Numbered from the stretch's first letter, positions 1-8,104 are shown. The stretch: DNA of 64,000 nt from Anaerolineae bacterium (GCA_022823945.1 JAJEBK010000018.1:26987-90986); one strand, 5' to 3'. Made by a program: numbers and translations. Notes: generated by a model not told the origin, from the letters alone.

Positions 1-87
1 ACTGCAAATAATCGTCTTCCAGCCGAGGTCATATTCTTTCCAAACCCAAGACTGAACTTCGGAGTAGCTATAACAGCGCGAGGCCAT
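1..87 (-). CDS. Possible 5' end of a gene cut by the window edge
   Basis: An open frame begins with ATG at 87 and runs off the left edge, giving 29 residues with several aromatic residues (motif YSEVQSWVWKEYDLGW). It lies 29 bases beyond the stop of the toxin gene on the same strand, so it could be a downstream operon member. I do not recognise the family. A competing open frame exists on the other strand here, so this may be chance. Confidence 0.2.
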   Translation of the reverse strand, partial: MASRCYSYSEVQSWVWKEYDLGWKTIICS

Positions 88-116
88 CAATAAGCGATTA
101 GCGAAGACTGTATCTG

Positions 117-458
117 CTAAATCAAAGCGAGTTCACTAAGAATACGGCGAATTTCCCACGGTCTTACTTCATCGCATTTTGGCTTTAAGCAAACAGCGAG
201 CAAAGTAATCTGCTCCGCCCCAACATGGTAGGCGACGCGAAAGCCACCGGACTTCCCTCTTTGCCCAGAGGGATTCGCAAGTCGGACTTTGTATACTTGG
301 CTGCCCGCGCCCCTCAACCTGTCGCCAGGTCTTTCTCCCTGTGAAAGCCGCTCTTGGAGAGCGCGAAGTTCAATTGCCAATGAAGGGTGCCTGCGCGCGA
401 GACGATTTGCTTTTCTTGTGAATCTATTGGGGAAGACGACTTTCAATCTCATCGTCAT
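117..458 (-). CDS. RelE/HigB-like toxin of a type II toxin-antitoxin pair
   Basis: A basic 113-residue protein, the size of RelE/ParE-superfamily mRNA interferases or related toxins. It has the repeated pattern RLARRHP near the N-terminus, GERPGD in the middle and the signature GKSGGFRVAY, which matches the basic core strand of RelE-like toxins. It is clearly homologous over its length to the toxin at 8352-8696 in this window. It overlaps the 3' end of the upstream antitoxin gene by 35 bases, so translation is probably coupled. Start may be M1 or M3. The toxin fold is inferred from motif similarity; ribosome dependence cannot be judged. Confidence 0.7.
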   Translation of the reverse strand: MTMRLKVVFPNRFTRKANRLARRHPSLAIELRALQERLSQGERPGDRLRGAGSQVYKVRLANPSGQRGKSGGFRVAYHVGAEQITLLAVCLKPKCDEVRPWEIRRILSELALI

Positions 459-621
459 CCAAGCCTAACTCAATCAGGTTCAGCGCGTCTTCAGCCGGCA
501 GGACTTTGCCTTCTTGCATCTCTTTCAAGCTGACTTGGATATCGTGAAGAAACTCCGTTTGGACGGTTTCATTCTCGCGGGATTCCTTGACCAACACTTT
601 GATTCCTGGCGCGACCTTCAT
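424..621 (-). CDS. Antitoxin partner of the RelE-like toxin
   Basis: A 65-residue acidic protein placed directly upstream of and overlapping the toxin gene. Its centre (DIQVSLKEMQEGKVLPAEDALN) resembles the segment of the second antitoxin at 8162-8395 (DIRASLREMREGKLHDSFES), so the two modules share both partners. No DNA-binding domain is evident in so short a protein. The assignment rests on position, size, acidity and this shared motif. Confidence 0.6.
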   Translation of the reverse strand: MKVAPGIKVLVKESRENETVQTEFLHDIQVSLKEMQEGKVLPAEDALNLIELGLDDDEIESRLPQ

Positions 622-718
622 TGACTTGCTCCCCCTACTCTATGTAGACAGTCGCATCTGGCTTGACTATTCGTAATCAAGATACTCCACTGGCATGAGA
701 TTTGCAACAAGTTCTTAT

Positions 719-1339
719 TTACCGCCGCCGCCAAAACCCCGCAATCCGCCACAGCACCCGCCACGCGCGCAATATCAGCAGGTAGCCCTGCGTCTCGCTG
801 TGGTTGTCGTATCGCACCCCGCCGCCGCTGCGCAGGTAATGGCTGAGGTCGGCCACCGCGCCATCGAAATCCAAACGCCGCGCACGCAGCCGCCCCCGTG
901 CCTCCCAGGCAGGCAGCAAGCCAGGCTCCAACTCCAGCGCGCGCGTATAATCGGCTTCTGCTTCGGCAAAGCGCCGCAATTCTTCAAAGCATTGTGCCCG
1001 CGTGAAGCAGGCTTCGTCATGGTCGGGCTCGATGTGCAGGGCGGTGGTCAGATCGCTGATGGCTTTGTCGCGCTGATTTTGCAGGCGGCGCAGCTTGCCA
1101 CGCGCCAGGAAAGCCGCTGCCAGGTAGGGTTGCGCGCGCAGGGCTTTGTTGATGCTCTGCTCGGCGGCTTCGTATTCTCCCAGCAGGGTCAGCGCTTCGC
1201 CGCGGCCGACATGCACAGCCGCCAGATCGCCCAATCCCAGCTTGAGCGCGCTGTCGAAAGCAGCGATGGCACCGGCATAATCGCCATTATCCAGCAGCGC
1301 CAAACCCCGCTCGTAGTAATTATCCGGCGACGGATTCAC
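719..1339 (-). CDS. Tetratricopeptide repeat protein
   Basis: 206 residues made of about five TPR units (for example YYERGLALLDNGDYAGAIAAFDSAL and ACFTRAQCFEELRRFAEAEADYTRALELEP), ending in a basic aromatic tail (WRIAGFWRRR). No signal peptide or membrane segment, so a cytoplasmic protein-protein interaction role is likely, partner unknown. The start is GTG at 1339, preceded by a strong Shine-Dalgarno AGGAGG. It is single on its strand between the toxin module and the divergent membrane-protein pair. Confidence 0.85.
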   Translation of the reverse strand: MNPSPDNYYERGLALLDNGDYAGAIAAFDSALKLGLGDLAAVHVGRGEALTLLGEYEAAEQSINKALRAQPYLAAAFLARGKLRRLQNQRDKAISDLTTALHIEPDHDEACFTRAQCFEELRRFAEAEADYTRALELEPGLLPAWEARGRLRARRLDFDGAVADLSHYLRSGGGVRYDNHSETQGYLLILRAWRVLWRIAGFWRRR

Positions 1340-1466
1340 CTGTGCCTCCTTTGCCCGCTGCCTATTCTAGCTTGCGTGGGCGGTTGATTCACCGCAGAGG
1401 CGCAGAGGACGGAGTGAGGGTTACAATGTGTACACTGGATACTCGACTGCTGTTTCGGAGTCTGCT

Positions 1467-2873
1467 GTGGTGCGCCGCCTCTTGACTTTGCTGCTTTTCG
1501 CGCAGGCATTGGCGAATCTGTTTTGGCTATCGCCGGCTGCGCATTCCGGGCAGGTGGCCATCCCCTGGTTGATGCTGCGCGGCAAAACGCTCTTTGGCGA
1601 TATTTGGGAGCAGCATGCGCCGGGCAGTTCGCTTTTGGCTGCCGCAGTCCAGTCTATCTTGCCACTCGACCCCGCTCTGGTAGCGCGTTTGTTGAATGCG
1701 CTGCTGGTCGCCTCGTTGACGTTGCTGGTCTATTGGCTGGCGAGGCGCTTGTGCAGCGAAGCGGCGGGGCTGGCGGCGGCGCTGGTCTTTGCCTGGTGGG
1801 CACCTGTCTATGGCAATGTCTTGCTCTACTTCGACACGCTGCTGGCGCTGTGTGTATTGGCGGGGCTGTGCTTCTATTTCGGTGCCTCGCAGCTTTCGCG
1901 GCGGCGCTTGCTATGCATAGGCATCTGCATGGGCGCGGCGACGCTGTTCAAGCAGCATGCCTGGCTGGCTGTCGCTTTGGCAGGCGTCTGGCTGCTGGGC
2001 GATGGCTGGCGAGGGGCTTTGATCTATCTGCTGGGCGCGCTGCTGCTGCCGCTGCTGCAATGGGCGGCGCTGGTGGCGGCTGGTCTTTGGGATACCTACC
2101 TGTACTGGAATTGGACATTCAACCTCAGCGGGCTGATGGATGGCGTGCCGCTGGATGGCGATTTTCTGCGCAAGCTGCTGCTGGGCGACTTGCTGGTCTT
2201 GCCCTTTGTGTTGCTGGCCTGGCGTCACGAGCGCCGCTGGCTGCTGCTGCCGCTGTTGTGGTTGGCGGGATTGAGCACGATCTATCCGCGCGTTGGCGAG
2301 ATTCATGCCATGGCGCAGTTGCCTTTCGCCGCTGTCATGTCGGGCATCGCGCTGGCAAAATTGCGCCGCTCCATGCGAGAACCGCGCAGCTGGGATGTGC
2401 CGCGCCTGATGCTGGCAGGCTTGGCGCTGGGCATCGGCATCGGCTGGCTGTGGACGGGCGCGGTGAGCTGGCTGCCGACCAAGTTGGGTGTGGGCGCGAC
2501 TCTGGGCTATGACGAGTTTCGCCCGCTGGCGGCAGCGCTGAAAACTCGCGCGCAGCCCGGCGACACGCTTTTCATCTTGCCGCAAGCCGACAGCACGCCG
2601 CAACTGCATCCGCTAACCGGGCTGGCACCGCCTGGCACCTGGATCAAAGGCTGGCGCTGGTATTTCAGGCCGCCGCATGTCTTGACCCAGTTGCAGCGCG
2701 AATGGGAGGAGACGTCGCCCGACTGGATTATCGTCTTCCCAGAGTTGCTGCCGGCTGGCGCGCCGGGCATCTACGAATTGCTGGACATCGTCGAGCGAGA
2801 GTACAAATTGGTTTTCAGCGAAGACGATATTTACTGGCATGGCCGGGCGGATGTCTATGGACGCGAGCCGTGA
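1467..2873 (+). CDS. Polytopic membrane protein, GT-C glycosyltransferase-like
   Basis: About 468 residues with roughly ten hydrophobic segments and an early periplasmic loop containing WLMLRGKTLFGDIWEQHAPG. That resembles the catalytic loop region of PMT/ArnT-like GT-C enzymes, where acidic residues follow the first helix. A C-terminal soluble part ends near the stop. These enzymes use polyprenyl-phosphate sugars at the outer face of the membrane; the substrate here is unknown. I prefer GTG 1467, which has GGAG six bases upstream, over the longer track start (1428), which sits directly behind a TACAAT -10-like element. The stop overlaps the start of the next gene. Confidence 0.55.
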   Translation: MVRRLLTLLLFAQALANLFWLSPAAHSGQVAIPWLMLRGKTLFGDIWEQHAPGSSLLAAAVQSILPLDPALVARLLNALLVASLTLLVYWLARRLCSEAAGLAAALVFAWWAPVYGNVLLYFDTLLALCVLAGLCFYFGASQLSRRRLLCIGICMGAATLFKQHAWLAVALAGVWLLGDGWRGALIYLLGALLLPLLQWAALVAAGLWDTYLYWNWTFNLSGLMDGVPLDGDFLRKLLLGDLLVLPFVLLAWRHERRWLLLPLLWLAGLSTIYPRVGEIHAMAQLPFAAVMSGIALAKLRRSMREPRSWDVPRLMLAGLALGIGIGWLWTGAVSWLPTKLGVGATLGYDEFRPLAAALKTRAQPGDTLFILPQADSTPQLHPLTGLAPPGTWIKGWRWYFRPPHVLTQLQREWEETSPDWIIVFPELLPAGAPGIYELLDIVEREYKLVFSEDDIYWHGRADVYGREP

Positions 2874-4081
2874 TCCAGCTGTCGCCGCGCGGAGGGGCGG
2901 TTTATCGGCTGCTGTCGCTGCTGGTGGGCTTGATCGCGCTGTATGGCTTGGGCGCGCTGCTGGGGGCTTCGTTTGTGCTGCTAGGCAATCCGCTGGCGGA
3001 TCATGTGGCCGAGTCAACCATCAGGGCGTTGACCAATCGCGCATTTGACCTGGCGCTGTTATCGGGTTTGGTCGCTGCTGGCTTGCTGATGGCTGGGGGC
3101 GCAATGTCATCGCGCGGCTCCCGTTGGCTGTCGCGCGGCTGGATTGCGCTGGCGCTGGGCAGCCTGTTGGCGACCCCGCTTGTCGATGATCTGATGCTGT
3201 CGATTGCGCTGGCGATCGGCTTGTTGCTTGTCGCGCTTCTGCTGAAACCCACCGGTCTTGCCGAGCGAGGCATTCAGCGCGTGTGGCGGCTGGGCATGTC
3301 CCTGGCTGCGCTGAGTTTGACCTTGCCGCATCTCATCGACTCCGTGTCTGCCGCTGCGTTTCGGGCTTTCCAGCTGCAAGTCGCTTTTGCTTTCGCCATG
3401 CTGAGCATCGTCTATTGGCTCTTCGGATGTTTCAGCCGCGTCGAGCCGGACTGGGCTCGCGACAGCCTGCGCACCTGCTCGATTCTGCTGTTGCTCGGCG
3501 GCGGGCTCGTGTATGCTGGACGATTGGGCTTGTCTGCGTCGATTGCGCTGGTGGCGGGCACGGTGGTCTTGCTCTGCTTCGTCGTCATCGCATCGCACTG
3601 GGTTCGGGCGATCAGCCGGCGCAATGAAAATGCCACCTTGTCGCCGCACTGGCTGGCGCTGGCGACCCTGCTGTTGTTGGTGAATGGCTTGCTGGGCGCG
3701 CTGAGCATCCAACCAGGCATCCAGGCGGCGATGCGTGGCAACGAGCTGATGGCGGCACAGGACTGGCTGGCAGGCTGCGGACTGCTGTGCGTGTTGCTGG
3801 CGCTGGGCAACCAGGCTGCCAGTGATTTGCGCGGCGACAACCGGCGCATCACCGGCTACATCCCTTTTTGGCTTTGCGGCTTTGGCGCGGCTTTGGCGGC
3901 CATCTTTCAGGCGGGGCGAGGTCTTCTCCAGCATTATCTGCGCGCCGCCGACACGGCGGAACTGCTGCTGCCTTTGAGCGCGCTGTGGATAGGTTGCCTG
4001 TTTGCTTTCACAGCGGGATTGCTGATTTATGCGCTGGGATATCTGGTGCGCCTGCCCCGCATCCGCATACTGGCGGACTAG
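2870..4081 (+). CDS. Polytopic membrane protein of unknown function
   Basis: The track ORF starts at 2702, but its first 56 residues are a shadow of the upstream gene. The GTG at 2870 forms a GTGA stop/start overlap with it and begins a protein of 403 residues that is almost entirely hydrophobic helices (around twelve). No catalytic motif was recognised. Tight coupling to the GT-C-like gene suggests the two act together in envelope glycan or lipid metabolism, which is inference. It ends with a 4-base convergent overlap with the next gene on the other strand. Confidence 0.65.
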   Translation: MIQLSPRGGAVYRLLSLLVGLIALYGLGALLGASFVLLGNPLADHVAESTIRALTNRAFDLALLSGLVAAGLLMAGGAMSSRGSRWLSRGWIALALGSLLATPLVDDLMLSIALAIGLLLVALLLKPTGLAERGIQRVWRLGMSLAALSLTLPHLIDSVSAAAFRAFQLQVAFAFAMLSIVYWLFGCFSRVEPDWARDSLRTCSILLLLGGGLVYAGRLGLSASIALVAGTVVLLCFVVIASHWVRAISRRNENATLSPHWLALATLLLLVNGLLGALSIQPGIQAAMRGNELMAAQDWLAGCGLLCVLLALGNQAASDLRGDNRRITGYIPFWLCGFGAALAAIFQAGRGLLQHYLRAADTAELLLPLSALWIGCLFAFTAGLLIYALGYLVRLPRIRILAD

Positions 4082-4464
4082 GCTCTGCGAGCAGGCAAGA
4101 GCGCAGCCAACAAGACGCTGGCATAGCAGAGCATCAGCCATGCGCCGAAGCTGCCCGCGGCCGACTCGCTCATGTTGGGGAAAACGACCGCGAAATTTTG
4201 CGTGACCACAGCATCCAGCGCCAAGCCGGGCAGCACGAGCAGCGCCGCCGCTTCGAACCGTTGCGCCGGCTGCAAACCCGCTCGCGCAAACAGCAGTGTT
4301 GCCAAGCCGATCATCGAAAGGCCGCCCAGAAGCCACAGCGCCGCCAAAACCAGGGGGTTGTCGTGCAAGAAAAACACCTGCCCGGCCGCGCGCACAGCCA
4401 AAGTCGCCAGCAGCCAGACACCGAAACCCACACCCGCAAAGTACGACCGATTCACCTGCGCCAC
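4078..4464 (-). CDS. Small four-helix membrane protein (DUF5367-like)
   Basis: 128 residues with four hydrophobic segments and short loops; conserved-looking features are the ATLAVRAAGQVFF segment and LDAVVTQNFAVVFPNM in the third loop. Size, topology and the GQVFF pattern fit my memory of DUF5367, a family without assigned function. Three bases separate it from the upstream phosphoesterase gene, so they are probably one transcript. Confidence 0.55.
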   Translation of the reverse strand: MAQVNRSYFAGVGFGVWLLATLAVRAAGQVFFLHDNPLVLAALWLLGGLSMIGLATLLFARAGLQPAQRFEAAALLVLPGLALDAVVTQNFAVVFPNMSESAAGSFGAWLMLCYASVLLAALLPARRA

Positions 4465-4467
4465 TGC

Positions 4468-5238
4468 CTAGCCCCGCATGCGTACTCGCATCCAGTCGCT
4501 GCCTGGATGACCTTGAGCTGCCCAGCCACGCAGCGCCGCTTCCATATCATAGGCTGCCCGCCGCAATTCAATGTTTAGCTCGCCAGCCTGCCATTCCAGC
4601 AGCGCCCATTCCGCCGCGCCGGGATTGCTCGCCGACATGCCGACGCTGCCCGGATTTACCACGCGCCAGCCATCCAGCTCGCGGTCCATCGCCACATGCG
4701 TATGCCCGCACAGCGCCAGCCGTCCCGCGCGGTCGAGCAGGGCATCGGCTGCTTCTTCATCGGGGCTGTCGGGACGCAGCGCGGTCGATTCGTCATCGCC
4801 GGGGATGGCGTGAAAGCCAACTACTCGCCCATATCCCGCCACATCCAGCTTCAGCTCACGCCCCAGGCTGTCGCGCAGCAGCGCAAATTCGTCCCAGCCT
4901 AGCTGCCGCATATTCCAGGCGTAGACCGCGCTCATCTGCAAAATTGCCTGGCGATGGGCGGCGTAGTCGGCTGCTTCTTTGGGCGGTGGCATCTGCATGC
5001 GCGCGCCTGTAACCAGGTAACGGTCGGTGTTGCCGCCGATGAGTTTGCAGCGGTCTTCGCCCCAGTATTTACGCCGCTGCACAATCGTTTGCATGCACTG
5101 GGCGGGCTCGCCACCCAGCGCCGCTAGATCGCCCAGGCACCAGATTTGGTCGAATTCGCCACAGCGGTCGATATCGGCCAGCGCCGCTTGCAGGGCGGGC
5201 AAGTTGCCGTGAATATCGCCGAAAACCGCCAGTCGCAT
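4468..5238 (-). CDS. Calcineurin-like metallophosphoesterase (YfcE/MJ0936 type)
   Basis: About 256 residues. The metal-binding motifs of the calcineurin superfamily are present in order: FGDIHGN at the N-terminus, CLGDLAALG, GGNTDR, GFHAIPGDD, and GHTH near residue 190, followed by NPGSVG. Such enzymes use two metals to hydrolyse phosphomono- or diesters; the substrate is unknown. The track start at 5328 is rejected: the ATG at 5238 begins directly at the conserved first strand, and a TGCTACACT extended -10 lies between the two candidate starts. Confidence 0.85.
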   Translation of the reverse strand: MRLAVFGDIHGNLPALQAALADIDRCGEFDQIWCLGDLAALGGEPAQCMQTIVQRRKYWGEDRCKLIGGNTDRYLVTGARMQMPPPKEAADYAAHRQAILQMSAVYAWNMRQLGWDEFALLRDSLGRELKLDVAGYGRVVGFHAIPGDDESTALRPDSPDEEAADALLDRAGRLALCGHTHVAMDRELDGWRVVNPGSVGMSASNPGAAEWALLEWQAGELNIELRRAAYDMEAALRGWAAQGHPGSDWMRVRMRG

Positions 5239-5270
5239 GGTGACACCGTCGTTGAATGGTTTCGCTGCCA

Positions 5271-5279
5271 AGTGTAGCA
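5271..5279 (-). promoter_or_regulatory. Extended -10 promoter of the phosphoesterase gene
   Basis: Reading the minus strand gives TGC TACACT, an extended -10 element about 32 bases before the ATG at 5238. No clear -35 was seen. It supports the shorter start of the phosphoesterase. Confidence 0.45.
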
Positions 5280-5407
5280 TGAAAGCGGGCGATCGACAGA
5301 CGGCAGGATTGTGGGGGATGATGACCAAATGGAATTGGCTTTCGGCTGTGAACTGTCACGGCGCGCGGTAAGATGATCGTCCGCGTCATCGTCTGGTTCA
5401 TATGAAG

Positions 5408-5436
5408 TTGACACAATTCCAATGCCCCGCTATGCT
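5408..5436 (+). promoter_or_regulatory. Consensus sigma70 promoter for the cysM leader
   Basis: A perfect TTGACA (5408-5413), a 17-base spacer, and TATGCT (5431-5436). Transcription would begin near 5443, placing a roughly 200-base leader in front of the cysteine synthase gene. It is among the best-scoring promoters by eye in the window. Confidence 0.7.
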
Positions 5437-5463
5437 CGCTTCCAGCCGCATGACGAGGCAATC

Positions 5464-5517
5464 ATGACCATGCCCCACCGCATTTGTTGTTGTCCCTGGC
5501 ACATGACCGGAGCCTGA
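5464..5517 (+). CDS. Cysteine-rich leader peptide (CCC) upstream of cysteine synthase
   Basis: A 17-codon ORF, too short for the track: MTMPHRICCCPWHMTGA. Three consecutive TGT Cys codons (5485-5493) are followed by Pro and Trp. A GAGG Shine-Dalgarno (5455-5458) sits five bases before the ATG, and the whole ORF lies just behind the consensus promoter. The layout matches amino-acid-sensing leader peptides of attenuators: slow translation of Cys codons when cysteinyl-tRNA is scarce would alter folding of the downstream RNA. Poly-Cys upstream ORFs controlling cysteine genes have been described in mycobacteria. Here the function is inferred from position, codon content and the downstream hairpin. 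Confidence 0.65.
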   Translation: MTMPHRICCCPWHMTGA

Positions 5518-5555
5518 CCGCCAGCGACAACCGCCAACAGCCCAACGCAACACCC

Positions 5556-5618
5556 AAGTCAACTGGCACAGACGCGACCGGCTAGCCCGCGCGCCGCCCA
5601 AAACCAGTTGACTTTTTT
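5556..5618 (+). terminator. Attenuator-like intrinsic terminator in the cysM leader
   Basis: AAGTCAACTGG (5556-5566) is perfectly complementary to CCAGTTGACTT (5604-5614), an 11-bp stem whose 3' arm runs into a six-T tract. It ends 22 bases before the cysM ATG, so it cannot be the terminator of an upstream gene on this strand and would stop transcription before cysM. An earlier, imperfect stem pairs GTTGTCCCTGG (5489-5499, covering the last Cys codons) with CCAGCGACAAC (5521-5531), giving the leader two hairpins. The loop is long (37 bases) and could hold further structure. Confidence 0.6.
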
Positions 5619-5640
5619 GTTGACGCGCCACGAGGAGACT

Positions 5641-6603
5641 ATGCCCTTGACCGCGGAAGTACAGCTGGACGACATGCAGACCACCTCGCTGGCGCAGGAT
5701 ATCGAGCGTCAGGTGGGCAATACGGCGCTGTTGAGCTTTCGACGCGTCACGCAGCACTTGCCGGGCGAGGTGCGCGTCTTCGCCAAAGCCGAATGGCAGA
5801 ACCCCGGCGGCAGCGTCAAAGACCGCGCGGCGCTGAGCATCATCCAGCAAGCCGAACGAGCCGGGCAGCTTTTCCCCGGGCGCACCATCCTCGACAGCAC
5901 CAGCGGCAACACCGGCATCGCCTATGCCATGATCGGCGCGGCAAAGGATTATCGCGTCAAGCTCTTCTTGCCCGAAAATGTCAGCCCAGAGCGCGTCTCC
6001 ATCCTGCGCGCCTACGATGTACAACTGGCATATACCGACCCATTGGAAGGCTCGGACGGCGCGATACGGGCGGTGCGCGAACTGGCGTCGCGAGAATCGG
6101 CAGACTATTTTTATGCTGACCAATACAACAACCCCGCCAACGGGCAGGCGCATTATCACGGCACAGGCGCGGAGGTCTGGCGGCAGACGGGCGGGCAGAT
6201 CAGTCATTTTGTGGCTGGACTGGGCACCAGCGGCACTTTGGTCGGCGCGGGGCGGCGGCTCAAGGAATTGAACCCGGCGCTGCAAGTCGTCTCGGTCGAG
6301 CCCGATTCGCCATTTCATGGGCTGGAAGGCTTGAAGCACATGGGCACGGCGCTGCAGCCCGGCATCTATGACCCGCGACTGGCGGATCTGCAGCTGGCGG
6401 TGCGGACGGAAGCTGCGCACAGCATGGCGCTGCGACTGGCGCGTGAAGAAGGTTACCTTGTGGGCATCAGCGCGGCGGCGGCGATGGTCGGGGCGCTACG
6501 GGTGGCGGAAGGACTGGCGGAGCTTGGCGCTGCGGGGACTGTCGTAACGCTTTTTCCCGATAACGCTTACAAATACCTAAGCGAGGCTTTTTGGCGGGGG
6601 TAA
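5641..6603 (+). CDS. cysM: Cysteine synthase (O-acetylserine sulfhydrylase, CysM/CysK family)
   Basis: 320 residues, normal length for the family. The PLP lysine motif NPGGSVKDR, the substrate-binding loop STSGNTG, the phosphate-binding loop GLGTSGTL and the C-terminal SAAAAMVGAL (where the Ser contacting the PLP pyridine is usual) are all present. The enzyme joins a sulfur donor to an activated serine to make cysteine in the cytoplasm; whether the acceptor is O-acetylserine or O-phosphoserine is not settled by sequence. The ATG at 5641 has GGAG seven bases upstream, preferred over 5608, which lies in the attenuator stem. Expression is probably controlled by the Cys leader peptide and terminator upstream. 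Confidence 0.9.
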   Translation: MPLTAEVQLDDMQTTSLAQDIERQVGNTALLSFRRVTQHLPGEVRVFAKAEWQNPGGSVKDRAALSIIQQAERAGQLFPGRTILDSTSGNTGIAYAMIGAAKDYRVKLFLPENVSPERVSILRAYDVQLAYTDPLEGSDGAIRAVRELASRESADYFYADQYNNPANGQAHYHGTGAEVWRQTGGQISHFVAGLGTSGTLVGAGRRLKELNPALQVVSVEPDSPFHGLEGLKHMGTALQPGIYDPRLADLQLAVRTEAAHSMALRLAREEGYLVGISAAAAMVGALRVAEGLAELGAAGTVVTLFPDNAYKYLSEAFWRG

Positions 6604-6636
6604 ACTGAATTACAGAGACTATAGAGAAAAGACTCT

Positions 6637-6707
6637 GCCACAGAGGCACAGAGATAAACCTTTGCTTTTCTCTCGGTGTACTCTCTCTAACTCGGTGTAC
6701 TCGGTGG
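6637..6707. repeat. Dispersed CACAGAG / CTCGGTGTACTCGGTGG repeat
   Basis: GCCACAGAGGCACAGAGA followed after a short T-rich stretch by ACTCGGTGTACTCGGTGG. The same motifs recur at 7887-8069, 19759-19918 and 38620-38780. Here only the right-hand terminal motif is intact. It lies between the convergent cysM and cupin genes. Confidence 0.6.
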
Positions 6708-6753
6708 CTAATTCATTGCATTGCTTACTTGTGTTTACTTCTGTGGCGAATGA

Positions 6754-7173
6754 TCACCGCTCATAGGGAATGATCTTGTCCCATTCATCCGCAGTCGAGC
6801 GCGCCACGAAAGCCACCACTGGCTGGGTATCGCTCAGGTTGAAGACTTCATGCGGGATGCCTGGCTCGATGAAAATGAAATCGCCGGCGCTGTTGTCCAC
6901 CACCTGCTTGCAGCCATCGCCATATTCGTGCCGTACTTCGCCTTCCAGGATATAGAGCATCACCTCGAAATCGACATGGATATGCGCATAGGCAACGCCG
7001 CCGGGCGGAATCGTCGCCACATTGATGGACAATGCCTGGGCATTTACATTTTTGCTGGACAAGCCTGTCTTGTAGTGGATGCCGTTCCAGTCACGCTTTG
7101 CCCCGCCACCGCGCAGCACGCTGATGCCGTCATCGCCCTCGACCAGCGCTTTCATGTCGCTATTTTCGCTCAT
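6754..7173 (-). CDS. Cupin-domain protein
   Basis: About 139 residues forming one cupin barrel: motif 1 as HIHVDFEVMLYILEGEV and motif 2 as GDFIFIEPGIPHEVFN, with the His and Glu residues that usually bind a divalent metal. The substrate is unknown; such small cupins act as isomerases, dioxygenases or binding proteins. ATG at 7173 with GAGGGTG upstream is preferred to the GTG at 7179. It is divergent from mogA. Confidence 0.75.
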   Translation of the reverse strand: MSENSDMKALVEGDDGISVLRGGGAKRDWNGIHYKTGLSSKNVNAQALSINVATIPPGGVAYAHIHVDFEVMLYILEGEVRHEYGDGCKQVVDNSAGDFIFIEPGIPHEVFNLSDTQPVVAFVARSTADEWDKIIPYER

Positions 7174-7252
7174 GCCCACCCTCGCATAGACCTGTCTTTA
7201 GTGGGCGAGTCTAGCTAAAATCGGGCGCGATAGCCAGATGAAAGGACGGGTG

Positions 7253-7789
7253 ATGCCAGCCAAAATCGGCATTTTGACAGTCTCCGACCGCGCTCACCGC
7301 GGCATTTATGAAGACCGTGGCGGACCTGCCATCCGCGCTTACATGGACGAGGTGCTGACCAATCCCTGGCAGCCGGTCGCCCTGGTCGTGCCCGACGAGC
7401 TGGAGCAGATCACGCGGGCATTGATGCAGTTAGTGGATGACGAGGGCTGCAGCCTGGTCGTTACAACTGGCGGCACGGGACCGGCCCCGCGCGATATCAC
7501 GCCCGAAGCCACCGAAGCCGTCTGTGAAAAGATGCTGCCCGGCTTTGGCGAGCTGATGCGGCAGGTTTCTCTGCAATTTGTGCCGACAGCGATTTTGTCC
7601 CGACAAACCGCTGGCATCCGCGGGCGCGCGCTGATCGTCAACCTGCCCGGCAAGCCCAGCGCCATCCGCGATTGTCTGGATGCGGTGATGCCCGCCATCC
7701 CTTATTGCATTGACCTGGTCGATGGCGCGTACTTAACCACCGACGAATCGCGCGTAAAAACGTTTCGGCCGCAGGGGGCGACTCAATAG
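7253..7789 (+). CDS. mog: Molybdopterin adenylyltransferase
   Basis: 178 residues from ATG 7253, which has AAGGAC upstream. The family signature TTGGTGPAPRDITPEAT and the downstream NLPGKPSAIRDCLDAVMPAIP are typical of MogA/MoaB proteins, and the N-terminal GILTVSDRAHRGIYEDRGGP fits MogA. It adenylylates molybdopterin before molybdenum insertion in moco synthesis. No other moco genes are in the window. Confidence 0.88.
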   Translation: MPAKIGILTVSDRAHRGIYEDRGGPAIRAYMDEVLTNPWQPVALVVPDELEQITRALMQLVDDEGCSLVVTTGGTGPAPRDITPEATEAVCEKMLPGFGELMRQVSLQFVPTAILSRQTAGIRGRALIVNLPGKPSAIRDCLDAVMPAIPYCIDLVDGAYLTTDESRVKTFRPQGATQ

Positions 7790-7886
7790 CTCGCGCCAGC
7801 ATTGCTACATGATGTTGCGCGACAACAGCCTTCGACACTTCCCCGGTGACAGGAGAAAAGTCAAGAAACTTACGAAAAAAAACTGG

Positions 7887-8069
7887 ACCACCGAGTACAC
7901 CGAGTTGAAAGAGTACACCGAGAATCCTTTGCGGGATGCTTGAAGTCAGTACGATCGGCTCATTCGTATACCTCAAGCAGAATCTCTCATACTTTGATAG
8001 CCAGATTCTAGCTCGATTCGCTTTTGCCTTTGCCTCTGTGTACTCAAATTACTCGGTGTACTCGGTGGT
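7887..8069. repeat. MITE-like element with 19-bp perfect terminal inverted repeats
   Basis: The left end ACCACCGAGTACACCGAGT (7887-7905) is the exact reverse complement of the right end (8051-8069). Subterminal degenerate copies (GAGTACACCGAG, CTGTGTACTC) lie just inside. The 183-bp body has no ORF. It fills most of the 370-base gap between mog and the next toxin-antitoxin pair. Related ends occur at 6637, 19759 and 38620. Confidence 0.65.
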
Positions 8070-8104
8070 AAAATGTGTCTGACTTTCTTGGTTTCGCTGG
8101 GAAT

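Noticed and set aside
1523-2512. 329-residue ORF in another frame of the GT-C-like gene
   Set aside because: Gly/Ala/Arg-rich shadow; the frame at 1467 has membrane helices and a stop/start overlap with the next gene.
3107-4336. 409-residue ORF antisense to the membrane protein
   Set aside because: Low-complexity Gln/Arg/Ala-rich shadow of a hydrophobic gene.
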